Made by a program: the position numbers and the translations under genes | Notes under the pieces: model-generated | The model's database searches: none | What the model saw: only the letters and a program-made list of their open reading frames with translations | What the model was told of the DNA's origin: nothing | Shown here: piece by piece, positions 1 through 6,915 of the stretch | How positions within the stretch are numbered: position 1 is the stretch's first letter | How the letters are laid out: the number at the start of each line of letters is the position of its first letter | From: an uncultured Geobacteraceae bacterium | GTDB lineage: Bacteria; Desulfobacterota; Desulfuromonadia; Desulfuromonadales; Geopsychrobacteraceae | Reading direction: 5' to 3' | DNA length: 14,830 bases | Assembly: GCA_937958075.1 (NCBI GenBank) | Contig: CALFFB010000035.1 | Coordinates: forward strand, 1 to 14,830

Positions 1-1739
1 TCCCCGTTTAATCGGGCGCCATCCTCGGGAAACAGCAGGGCCGGCTTTGCCGGGGGCATATTGCCGGTACCGACCAGGTCAATAATCACATCCGGATAAG
101 CGGCGTTCTGATCACCAACAACCATCCGCCCTGTGAAATCACCGCTGGCCACCGGCGTAAAGCTGATGGTCATGCGGCACGCCTGCTCCGGCTCCAGAAT
201 GTCCGGACACCGGTTTTCCGTCAGGCTAAAGGGCTCTTCAATGCCGGCCCTGTCGATCTCAAGGTGCAGGGCAGCGTCACTTATGTTGACGACATCAATG
301 ACCTCGCGAGCGACTTCGCCTGCTGTCACCACGGCGAAATCAAGACGTTCGGGAGTGACAACCAGGCCCTGAAGCAGTTCTGCCCGGTCCCAGGCCGCGG
401 GCAGATTGACCAGACCATAGCCGTAGGTGTCATCAGCGCCGCCCGCCCCCAGATCAGCTGCCGACAGGGTGAGAAGGTTCTCGATCTCCGTGACGGGCAG
501 GGGAGCGGCCGCCTGCATCAGCAAAGCCATGGCCCCGGCAACGTGGGCGGAAGCAAAGGACGTTCCGGACACGATGCGGTAGCTGCTGCCCACCCCCGCC
601 GCCCGGACACCAAGCCCTGGCGCGACCAGATCGGGAAAGAGTCCGGCCCCGGCACAGGCCGATGGCCCCCGGGCACTGAAAACGGCGATCCGGTTGTTGC
701 CATCCGTTGCACCGGCGGCAACGGTTTCCGGGAAATTCGCCGGGCTGGTACTGGTATAAGGGTTCGGCCCGGAGTTGCCGGCGGCGGCAATCACCGCAAT
801 GCCGGCGGCGCGCACGGTCTGCAAAGCCTGACGCAGCAGATAGGTTCCACTGAGGGTCTCCAGACACTCGTCCGCATTATCCTCAAAGCCCCAGGACATG
901 TTGACGATATGGGGAGCCCGATCCGGGTCGTCACCGGGATTCAGTACCCATTGCAGGATTTCGATAATGGCGGAACTCGATGCCATACCATCATCGCGAA
1001 AGACCTTGGCGGCGATGATGGACGCCCCCGGCGCCACCCCGATGGCACTGCCCCCGGCACTGCCGCCAACGACAATGCTGGCCACCGCCGTTCCGTGGTA
1101 GCTGTCAAAATCGTACGGGGACGAACTGTTACCGTACGGATCGAACCAGTCGCCGGCCAGCCCGCGCCAGCGCCCCTCCAGATCGGGATGGGCCAGATTT
1201 ACCCCGCTATCAAGCACAGCGATAGTTATCCCCTCCCCGCGGTAACCGCGCGCCCAGAGGTCCGGCGCCCCGATACGCTCAATATTCCAGGTCGGGTTGT
1301 CCGTGGCCGACATCTGCACGGCCGGCATGACAAAGGTTTCATCAAGGGTGATGGCGGCGATCCCCGGCATCTGCCTCAGCTGTTCAATTTCGGCCGGGGT
1401 CGCGTCAAGGGCCGCTCCGTCAATCAGCCACAAGTGCCGTAACTGCCGCGCATGTTTTTGGGTCAAGCCATCCTGGATGCCTTCGAGTCGCTTCTGCGAC
1501 CGGGCCTTCATCGTCCGCACAAAAGCGGAGCGTTCACTGCGCCCCATGGGCCGTGCCTGCTGCTCTGAGGCCTCAGCCGCAGCAAAGGTGACAATGATCG
1601 GAACAGACTCTGCCACCGCCCCCCGTTCCAGCACCGTCATCAACTGAGGTGTTATCTGCGCCGCCGGCACTGAAGTCGAAAGGCAGGTCAACAGAACACC
1701 CACCACCAGCAGACTGACCCGCGCGACCCGTCTGATCAT
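1..1739 (-). CDS. Secreted subtilisin-family (S8) serine protease, 3' end beyond the window
   Basis: An exported serine endopeptidase, 579 codons visible, open at the left edge so its C-terminus is missing. The N-terminus (MIRRVARVSLLVVGVLLT) is a Sec signal with likely cleavage after VPA. It is followed by a propeptide-like segment (about 35-145), then the S8 domain: catalytic Asp177 in AVLDSGV, His215 in HGTAVAS, oxyanion Asn322 in AAAGNSGPN and nucleophile Ser394 in SGTSFASAHVAG. All catalytic residues are intact. Residues about 455-575 (from VVTPERLDF, with cysteines in ENRCPDILEPEQAC) look like an ASH/HYDIN-type beta-sandwich, a common accessory module of exported bacterial proteins, so a longer modular protein is expected. 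The start is chosen at 1739 because AGGGAGAG lies just upstream and the signal peptide begins there. Substrate unknown. It is divergent from the hydrogenase operon, with no evident functional link. Confidence 0.93.
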   Translation of the reverse strand, partial: MIRRVARVSLLVVGVLLTCLSTSVPAAQITPQLMTVLERGAVAESVPIIVTFAAAEASEQQARPMGRSERSAFVRTMKARSQKRLEGIQDGLTQKHARQLRHLWLIDGAALDATPAEIEQLRQMPGIAAITLDETFVMPAVQMSATDNPTWNIERIGAPDLWARGYRGEGITIAVLDSGVNLAHPDLEGRWRGLAGDWFDPYGNSSSPYDFDSYHGTAVASIVVGGSAGGSAIGVAPGASIIAAKVFRDDGMASSSAIIEILQWVLNPGDDPDRAPHIVNMSWGFEDNADECLETLSGTYLLRQALQTVRAAGIAVIAAAGNSGPNPYTSTSPANFPETVAAGATDGNNRIAVFSARGPSACAGAGLFPDLVAPGLGVRAAGVGSSYRIVSGTSFASAHVAGAMALLMQAAAPLPVTEIENLLTLSAADLGAGGADDTYGYGLVNLPAAWDRAELLQGLVVTPERLDFAVVTAGEVAREVIDVVNISDAALHLEIDRAGIEEPFSLTENRCPDILEPEQACRMTISFTPVASGDFTGRMVVGDQNAAYPDVIIDLVGTGNMPPAKPALLFPEDGARLNG

Positions 1740-1892
1740 AAAATACTCTCCCTGGCTGAAGAATCGCACCAGCAGGACCCTCCGGACCTGCTTCCGTTAC
1801 CACCCGTCAAAGCATAAGCAACTTCCCCTGTTTGCACAATCAATAGCTTTCCGATAGGGGTGAATAGCGCCACTGAAGTTCTTTCCCCCGGT

Positions 1893-1910
1893 TTTTTCAG
1901 AGCTGAAAAA
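1893..1910. promoter_or_regulatory. Palindrome TTTTTCAG-AG-CTGAAAAA, candidate operator
   Basis: Two perfect 8-base arms (1893-1900 and 1903-1910) are separated by AG. It lies about 95 bases upstream of the -10-like box at 2005 and between two divergent genes. The size and symmetry suit a dimeric regulator binding upstream of the hydrogenase promoter. It could also be a small AU-rich hairpin. No known regulator consensus is recognised. Confidence 0.35.
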
Positions 1911-2004
1911 TCTGAATTTTCGTCGACCGGTGTGGTCGTCGTGGCTGAGGCCAAGACAGAAGATTAGAGCCCGGTAAAAAATCATTTTATTTCAATTTTC
2001 CGGA

Positions 2005-2010
2005 TATACT
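2005..2010 (+). promoter_or_regulatory. Candidate -10 box of the hydrogenase-chemoreceptor operon
   Basis: TATACT matches the sigma-70 -10 consensus at five of six positions, in an AT-rich stretch before the operon. No good -35 box is seen 16-18 bases upstream, so activator dependence is possible. It would give a leader of roughly 110 bases before the preferred start at 2127. I searched by eye for sigma-54 GG/GC elements here and found none. Confidence 0.35.
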
Positions 2011-2126
2011 TCTGCCGTCAACTCTACTATTGTTGAGGTCCTTTAATGCTCAATATTCTCGGCAGCTACCCCTTGTTGCATTACAGTGGGCATCTGGCCG
2101 AATGCTGTTTGTGTGAGGAGATAAAT

Positions 2127-3674
2127 ATGGGCAACAAGATCGTTATCGATCCGGTCACCCGGATCGAGGGGCATTTACGGGTGGAAACGACCATGGACGG
2201 TCCACGGGTCAAGGCGGCACGCTGCAGCGGCGATATGTTCCGGGGGCTGGAAAAAGCGCTGATCGGCTTTGACGCCCGCACCGCCCAGCATGTGACCCAG
2301 CGCGCCTGCGGCGTCTGCCCCTACGCCCACGCCGAAGCTGCGGCCCTGGCTCTGGAAAATGCCATGGGCATCCGCCCCAACGCCAACGGTCAGCTGCTGC
2401 GCAATCTGACTGTCGGCGTCTATCAGATCAAGGATCATCTCCTGCATTTTTACGCCCTGTGCGCTCTGGACTTTATCGACATTACCGCTGTTCTCGCTTA
2501 TCAGGGCAATGACCAGGATCTGGTCGCGGTGAAATCCTGGGTCCAGCGGGAACTGAGCGGCAACAAAATTTTCCCGGCCGCGCCCTATCTGCCGCGCTAC
2601 GCGGCGGACTACTGCACCGACCAGGAGGCAAACATCTCCGCCATCAAAGGCTATCTGGATGCCTTGAAAGTGATGGCGGACATGCACAAGATGGTGGCGA
2701 TCTTCGGTGGCAAGGCGCCACATCCGGTCGCCATTGAAGCGGGCGGCGTCACGACCATGCCGACGGTGGAGCGACTGGCGTATTTTCGCACCCTGCTGGA
2801 AAAATGCTCATCTTTTGTGCGCAAGCGCTATCTCAATGATCTGGTCGCGGTGGCGTCAACCTTCCCCGGCTATTTCCAGGAGGGCAAAGGCTACGGCCAG
2901 CTGTTGTCCTACCCCTATCTGCCCGACAAAAACGGCGACAACTTCTTCTTTGCCGGTGGCGTCACCATTGACGGCAGCTTTCGCCCCTTTGACCCGGCAA
3001 ATATCACCGAAGACCACAGCTATTCTTACTACGACAATCCTCCCGGGGCCCTGCGCCCCCTGCAGACCGCCCGGTTACGGCCCCTTGACGCGGACAGTTT
3101 TGCCGCGGAGCAGAAAAAGGAGCTCGGCAAATACAGTTGGAACCGGGCGCCCCGCTACGCTGGGCACGCCATGGAAGTAGGTCCGGCAGCGCGCGTCGTC
3201 AACACCTACAAAAGCGGCACCAACCGGGAACTGACGGCACTGGTCGACAACCTTAACCGTCAGCTTGGTATCAGCATCGATGACTACCCGTCGGTGATGG
3301 GGCGCCACCTGAGCCGCTATGTGCTGGCGGATCTGACCCTGCGCTACATGGAGCGGCAGCTGGCGGAGGTTCAGCCCGATGTCTCCGGCTTCGTTGAACA
3401 TCCCGTTCCTGTCAATGCCCGGGGCATTGGCGTTACCGAAGCGACCCGTGGCGCCCTGGGGCACTGGATCGAGACCGACGGCAAAGGGGTCATCCGGAAC
3501 TACGAAATGGTGGTTCCCACGACCTGGAACATGTCGCCGCGTGACAGCCGCGGCAACCCCGGCCCGGTGGAAAAAATGCTCGAGGGGACCCTCGTCGCCG
3601 ATGCGGACAACCCCATGGAACTGGCGCGTATCGTCCGCTCAACCGATCCCTGCATCGGTTGTTCCGTGCACTGA
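2127..3674 (+). CDS. [NiFe] hydrogenase large (catalytic) subunit without a C-terminal cleavage peptide
   Basis: Catalytic subunit (515 aa) of a [NiFe] hydrogenase, catalysing reversible H2 oxidation at a NiFe(CN)2CO site. Nickel ligands are complete: RACGVCPYAH (Cys61, Cys64) and DPCIGCSVH (Cys509, Cys512). Other family motifs: DPVTRIEGH (Glu14), GGKAPHP...GGVTTMPT, EVGPAAR, GVTEATRGALGHW and PTTWNMSPRD. All four metal Cys are ordinary TGC/TGT codons, so it is not a NiFeSe enzyme. The protein ends exactly at His515, after which most relatives carry about 15 further residues cut off by a HybD/HyaD-type protease. The start at 2127 has GAGGAG six bases upstream and gives the usual MGNKIVIDPVTRIEGH beginning; an in-frame ATG at 2046 with GAGG upstream would add 27 residues. 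It has no signal of its own and presumably leaves the cell with the Tat-bearing small subunit. The large-before-small order is the reverse of the usual one. Confidence 0.97.
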   Translation: MGNKIVIDPVTRIEGHLRVETTMDGPRVKAARCSGDMFRGLEKALIGFDARTAQHVTQRACGVCPYAHAEAAALALENAMGIRPNANGQLLRNLTVGVYQIKDHLLHFYALCALDFIDITAVLAYQGNDQDLVAVKSWVQRELSGNKIFPAAPYLPRYAADYCTDQEANISAIKGYLDALKVMADMHKMVAIFGGKAPHPVAIEAGGVTTMPTVERLAYFRTLLEKCSSFVRKRYLNDLVAVASTFPGYFQEGKGYGQLLSYPYLPDKNGDNFFFAGGVTIDGSFRPFDPANITEDHSYSYYDNPPGALRPLQTARLRPLDADSFAAEQKKELGKYSWNRAPRYAGHAMEVGPAARVVNTYKSGTNRELTALVDNLNRQLGISIDDYPSVMGRHLSRYVLADLTLRYMERQLAEVQPDVSGFVEHPVPVNARGIGVTEATRGALGHWIETDGKGVIRNYEMVVPTTWNMSPRDSRGNPGPVEKMLEGTLVADADNPMELARIVRSTDPCIGCSVH

Positions 3675-3691
3675 AGTCAAGGAGGGAGCCC

Positions 3692-4630
3692 ATGTCAGGA
3701 TTGATCACCCGTCGCCAGGCACTCAAACAGATATTCGCCGCCATCGCCGCTGTCGGCGCCGCCCCTTTTATTACCTTCGATGACCTGCTTGCCGCTGATG
3801 CCGCACCGCGCAAGGCGGTAAACATTCTGTGGCTGCACGGCAGTTCCTGCACCGGCTGTTCCTGTGCCTTTCTGGATATTGAAAAGGTGCCGGTCGTGGA
3901 TGTCATCACCCGCTTTGCCCACATCGTTTTTCACCATGATCTGTCCCTGGCAACCGGCGATCAGGTCATCGCTGTCAAAGAACAACTGCTGGCATCGGAC
4001 GAGCCCTTTCTGCTGGTCCTCGAAGGGTCGATCCCCGTAGGCATGCCCCACGCCTGCATGGTCGGACATCGCACCATGGATTCCTGGATGCAGCGTTTTG
4101 TCCCCAGGGCGAGCGCCTGTATCGCGGCCGGAACCTGCGCAACCTTTGGCGGTATCACCACCATGCCGAGCATGACCACCGGCTGCGTCGGCCTGCCGCA
4201 ATACATTCACAATAAAGGCTACAAGACACCCCTTGTCGCCCTTCCCGGTTGCCCGATGAAGCCCGAACATCTTTTGTATTCGCTGTTATACGTCATTTCC
4301 CACGGTCGCCCTCCGGCCAGCGACGGCTACGGCCGCCCCCTGCATCTGTTCGGACGGACGGTCCATGACCGGTGCGTCAATTACGCCGACTTCCAGGAAA
4401 ATCACTTCGCCCGGCATATCGGTGATTCCGGCTGCCTGCAGCATCTCGGTTGTCAGGGAGTGATTACCCGCAGCGACTGCGTTATCCAGGGCTATAACAA
4501 CAATACCAATACCTGCATTCTGGCCGGTCATCCCTGTGTCGGCTGTGCCGGCGAAACCTTCCCCCGACAGGTCATGTTCCACAGTTACGAAGACCAGCGC
4601 GACATCATTCCGAGGAGGTCGCCGTCATGA
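3692..4630 (+). CDS. [NiFe] hydrogenase small (electron-transfer) subunit, Tat-exported
   Basis: Electron-relay subunit (312 aa). A twin-arginine signal, TRRQALK at residues 6-12, precedes a hydrophobic stretch and a likely cut after ADA (37), placing the dimer in the periplasm. Proximal cluster: Cys53 and Cys56 (SCTGCSC), Cys149 (GTCATFGG), Cys187 (LPGCP). The extra cysteines of O2-tolerant [4Fe-3S] enzymes are absent at their usual places; Cys58 and Cys143 are additional cysteines of unknown role. Distal cluster: His225, Cys228, Cys248, Cys254. Medial cluster: Cys263, Cys275, Cys282, Cys285. Cys275 stands where standard enzymes have Pro, seven residues before PCxGC, predicting an all-Cys [4Fe-4S] medial cluster. 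There is no C-terminal membrane helix; the protein ends 27 residues after the last Cys, so it appears soluble. AAGGAGGG precedes the start by six bases. The gene begins 17 bases after the large subunit and its TGA overlaps the next ATG. Confidence 0.96.
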   Translation: MSGLITRRQALKQIFAAIAAVGAAPFITFDDLLAADAAPRKAVNILWLHGSSCTGCSCAFLDIEKVPVVDVITRFAHIVFHHDLSLATGDQVIAVKEQLLASDEPFLLVLEGSIPVGMPHACMVGHRTMDSWMQRFVPRASACIAAGTCATFGGITTMPSMTTGCVGLPQYIHNKGYKTPLVALPGCPMKPEHLLYSLLYVISHGRPPASDGYGRPLHLFGRTVHDRCVNYADFQENHFARHIGDSGCLQHLGCQGVITRSDCVIQGYNNNTNTCILAGHPCVGCAGETFPRQVMFHSYEDQRDIIPRRSPS

Positions 4631-6441
4631 AAACTCCGCGGGTTCGGGTTCCTTTTTTTCATTCGCTGACATTCCGCTCCATTCTCTATCTGACCCTCAG
4701 TGCGGCAGTGCTGTTCGTCGGAGCTTTTTATCTTTATCTCGGCTGGCAGGAAAAGCTGACCCATGAACGCCAGGTTGAACACGGCTACAGCTACCTGGAG
4801 ATGCTCATCGCCAACACCGCCGACTCCATCACCAAAGGACAGCGCAATTCCTTTCAGAGCGTCATCGACAGCTTTACCGAAGTCAACGAGGTCGACGAGG
4901 TCGCCATGTACAGCCGCAGCCATCGGTTGATGAATTACGTGTCCGGACAAGTGACCGTCGGCATTCCCTTTGTCCATCAGCAGGGCGAATTGAGAAATCC
5001 CAGCCAGCAGCTCTATACCGACAGCCAGGGCAAGTATCACCGCCTCGACTGGCATCTGCGTGACATGGAATCCACAGCAACCGGTGCCACGCATGTGCAA
5101 CAACACGAAGCCGCCGGCCGCTCCTGTCGTGACTGCCATTTTGTCATTCCTGAAACGGTACGTTTCGAAGACAATTTCGCGTATCGACTCGAAGAGATGC
5201 AGTCTCATTTCTATTATCAGATGCCGGTCACCCGTGACTGTGTTTCCTGCCACACCAACTGGCACGAAGGGGAAACAGCGTCCTATCTGCGCATCACCCT
5301 GAACAACCAGGCCATCAATGAGCAGAAGCAGGAAAGCGTTCTGGGCATTCTCTTTGTTATCGGTCTGGTCCTCGGCCCGATGCTGCTCATCGTCATCCTG
5401 ATTATGCGCTTCCAGATTTATCGTCCCCTGGCACGGGCACTGGTCTTTGCCCAGAGCGTAGCCGGCGGAAACCGTTCCCATAAACTGGTGGCCAAAGAAA
5501 AAAACGAGCTGGGCGAACTCGGCCGGGCCTTGAATAAAATGATGGAAAACATCAACATCGCTGTCAGTGATGCCGCCGATCAGGTCGGCAGCGTCAGCGA
5601 AAAAGTCAACGGCATCTCGTCGCAGCTTTTCGTGCAGGTCCAGCAGGCCAGCCAGGGAGCCCAGGAGCAGAGCCGGAAAGCCCAGGATACGGCACAGGCC
5701 ATGGAAACCATGAGCCACAGCATGCAGGACGTAGCCAAAAAGGCCTCCCACACCTACGAAGTCTCGGAATCGGCCAAACAAAAGGCAAGCAGCGGCGCCG
5801 AATCCGTACGCCAGGTGGTAGCGTCCATCACCGATGCGCGGCAGCAATCCGTGAACTTACGGGAAAACATGAGCGTTCTGACCCGTCAGGTGGAAGATAT
5901 CGGCAAGGTGATGAGCCTTATTCGCAGTGTCGCCGACCAGACCAACCTGCTGGCCCTGAACGCAGCGGTTGAGGCGGCGCGCGCCGGCCAGCACGGCAAG
6001 GGGTTCGCCGTGGTCGCCGAGGAGGTCCGCAAGCTGGCGGTCAGAACCAAAAACGCCACCGACGAAGTCACGGAAGCCATCGAAGCCATTCAAAAAGGCG
6101 CCCGAGACAACATGGACAGCGTCGACGTAACCACCAAAGTGATTGCGGAGGCAACAGATCTGGCCAATCAGTCCGGAAACTCCCTGCAGGAGATTGTCGA
6201 ACTGGTACAATCCGCCACGGAGCAGATGCGACTGATCGCCAAGGCCATGGATGACCAGTCCAGCATCAGCGAAAAGATCAACCGCTCCATCGATGATGTG
6301 CGGCGCATCTCTGTCGACACCAGCCAGTCCATGGATGACTCCTATCAGGATGTCGAGACGCTGGCGGCCCAGGCCAGGCAGCTCCAGCAGACCATCGACA
6401 AGATGCGTCAGGGGGGAGCGGAGCATCCAGCGGCAACTTAA
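4627..6441 (+). CDS. Methyl-accepting chemotaxis protein with a periplasmic di-haem c domain
   Basis: Transmembrane chemoreceptor, 604 aa. Order: TM1 about 18-39, periplasmic domain about 40-237, TM2 about 238-261, HAMP about 262-314, then the cytoplasmic coiled-coil with the conserved tip beginning QTNLLALNAAVEAAR (Gln438). The periplasmic domain holds two haem c sites, CRDCH (Cys167, Cys170, His171) and CVSCH (Cys205, Cys208, His209), with other His (156, 160, 194, 213) available as axial ligands. Haem c receptors are known, for example Desulfovibrio DcrA and Geobacter haem-PAS receptors, and report redox state or gases; I cannot place this domain in a named family. The start overlaps the hydrogenase small-subunit stop (ATGA), with GAGGAGGT at 4612-4619. 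This coupling implies that receptor and hydrogenase are made together, so H2-linked or redox taxis is the likely role. No CheR-tethering pentapeptide is seen at the C-terminus. Confidence 0.95.
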   Translation: MKTPRVRVPFFHSLTFRSILYLTLSAAVLFVGAFYLYLGWQEKLTHERQVEHGYSYLEMLIANTADSITKGQRNSFQSVIDSFTEVNEVDEVAMYSRSHRLMNYVSGQVTVGIPFVHQQGELRNPSQQLYTDSQGKYHRLDWHLRDMESTATGATHVQQHEAAGRSCRDCHFVIPETVRFEDNFAYRLEEMQSHFYYQMPVTRDCVSCHTNWHEGETASYLRITLNNQAINEQKQESVLGILFVIGLVLGPMLLIVILIMRFQIYRPLARALVFAQSVAGGNRSHKLVAKEKNELGELGRALNKMMENINIAVSDAADQVGSVSEKVNGISSQLFVQVQQASQGAQEQSRKAQDTAQAMETMSHSMQDVAKKASHTYEVSESAKQKASSGAESVRQVVASITDARQQSVNLRENMSVLTRQVEDIGKVMSLIRSVADQTNLLALNAAVEAARAGQHGKGFAVVAEEVRKLAVRTKNATDEVTEAIEAIQKGARDNMDSVDVTTKVIAEATDLANQSGNSLQEIVELVQSATEQMRLIAKAMDDQSSISEKINRSIDDVRRISVDTSQSMDDSYQDVETLAAQARQLQQTIDKMRQGGAEHPAAT

Positions 6442-6470
6442 AACATCCTGTACATAATGGAACTCGAGAC

Positions 6471-6507
6471 ACAACAGGCTCGCGGAAACATTCCGCGAGC
6501 CTGTTGT
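6471..6507 (+). terminator. 17-bp perfect hairpin ending the hydrogenase operon
   Basis: A perfect 17-base inverted repeat (6471-6487 and 6491-6507, GC-rich centre) with a three-base loop ACA begins 30 bases after the chemoreceptor stop. No uridine run follows (TATGTAAC), so intrinsic termination may be inefficient or the hairpin may instead protect the mRNA 3' end. Its position between two transcription units supports a terminator role. Confidence 0.65.
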
Positions 6508-6579
6508 TATGTAACTGAAACCTCCCATGGGACGACGTGAACCGAATGATTCAACTATGAATATGGCCTGCAACCTTTA

Positions 6580-6608
6580 TTGACACGGTGTAACCAATTG
6601 GTTACGAT
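6580..6608 (+). promoter_or_regulatory. Toxin-antitoxin promoter with operator palindrome in the spacer
   Basis: A consensus -35 TTGACA (6580-6585), a 17-base spacer and -10 TACGAT (6603-6608) form a strong sigma-70 promoter. The perfect 16-base palindrome GTAACCAATTGGTTAC (6590-6605) fills the spacer and enters the -10 box, the expected place for autorepression by the HTH antitoxin or the toxin-antitoxin complex. The predicted transcription start (about 6614-6616) coincides with the toxin ATG at 6615. Confidence 0.8.
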
Positions 6609-6614
6609 TGACTC

Positions 6615-6911
6615 ATGTACACCGTAAAAACCCTTCCTGAATTCGATGTTTGGCTTGGGGGTCTGAAAGATCGGATGACCAGGCAACGCTTGAGCCTCCG
6701 CCTGCGTAAGGCCATGCTCGGCAACCTGGGTGATGTAAAACCGCTAGGAAATAGCGTGTTTGAAATGCGGGAGCACTTTGGTCCCGGTTGGCGCATGTAT
6801 TATCTGAAACGTGGAGATGTTTTGATCGTGATGCTCGGCGGCGGAGACAAGGGTTCTCAAAGCAAAGATATTGCCGTCGCAAAGCAGCGTGCCACTGTGC
6901 TGGAGGATTGA
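6615..6911 (+). CDS. RelE/HigB-like toxin of the HI1419 (phage Gp49-like) family
   Basis: A 98-residue putative toxin of a type II system. The family pattern is clear: N-terminal EFDVWLGGLKDR, the stretch GNLGDVKPLG followed by FEMREHFGPGWRMYY, and C-terminal LGGGDKGSQSKDIAVA. Relatives of this fold (RelE/ParE superfamily) commonly act as ribosome-dependent mRNA interferases; the activity of this copy is untested. The toxin gene comes first, as usual for HI1419/HI1420 pairs, with four bases between its stop and the antitoxin start. No Shine-Dalgarno sequence precedes the ATG, and the promoter -10 box ends only six bases upstream, so the message is probably leaderless. This could hold toxin translation below that of the antitoxin, which has its own ribosome site. 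Confidence 0.9.
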   Translation: MYTVKTLPEFDVWLGGLKDRMTRQRLSLRLRKAMLGNLGDVKPLGNSVFEMREHFGPGWRMYYLKRGDVLIVMLGGGDKGSQSKDIAVAKQRATVLED

Positions 6912-6915
6912 AACC

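Larger units (their letters stand above)
1740..2126. other. Divergent intergenic region between protease and hydrogenase operon
   Basis: No convincing gene lies in this 387-base stretch, apart from a possible upstream in-frame start of the hydrogenase at 2046. It must hold the promoters of both divergent units. Visible items: an inverted repeat AGCAGG/CCTGCT (1771-1776 and 1787-1792) in the presumed protease leader, a near-perfect palindrome at 1893-1910, a short CGACC/GGTCG repeat near 1924-1938, and a TATACT -10-like box at 2005-2010. Confidence 0.6.

Noticed and set aside
264..1442. 392-codon open frame on the plus strand
   Set aside because: It is antisense to the protease, whose minus-strand frame carries all catalytic motifs. 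The plus-strand translation is low-complexity Gly/Arg/Pro-rich with no recognisable domain.
3651..3662. Selenocysteine NiFeSe-type active site
   Set aside because: The relevant codons are TGC and TGT; there is no in-frame TGA in the motif.
3671..3710. Possible frameshifted C-terminal peptide of the hydrogenase large subunit
   Set aside because: No frame after the stop encodes a tail resembling known cleavage peptides, and the small-subunit ribosome site begins within 10 bases. The stop looks genuine.
3845..4145. O2-tolerant [4Fe-3S] proximal cluster
   Set aside because: Glycine occupies both positions where O2-tolerant enzymes have extra Cys (CTGC rather than CTCC, and GTCATFGG rather than a Cys five residues on). 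Cys58 and Cys143 are at other places.
4585..5847. 420-codon open frame on the minus strand opposite the di-haem receptor
   Set aside because: It is a shadow of the receptor's codon bias. The plus-strand product has TM, CxxCH, HAMP and signalling motifs, and the antisense product has none.
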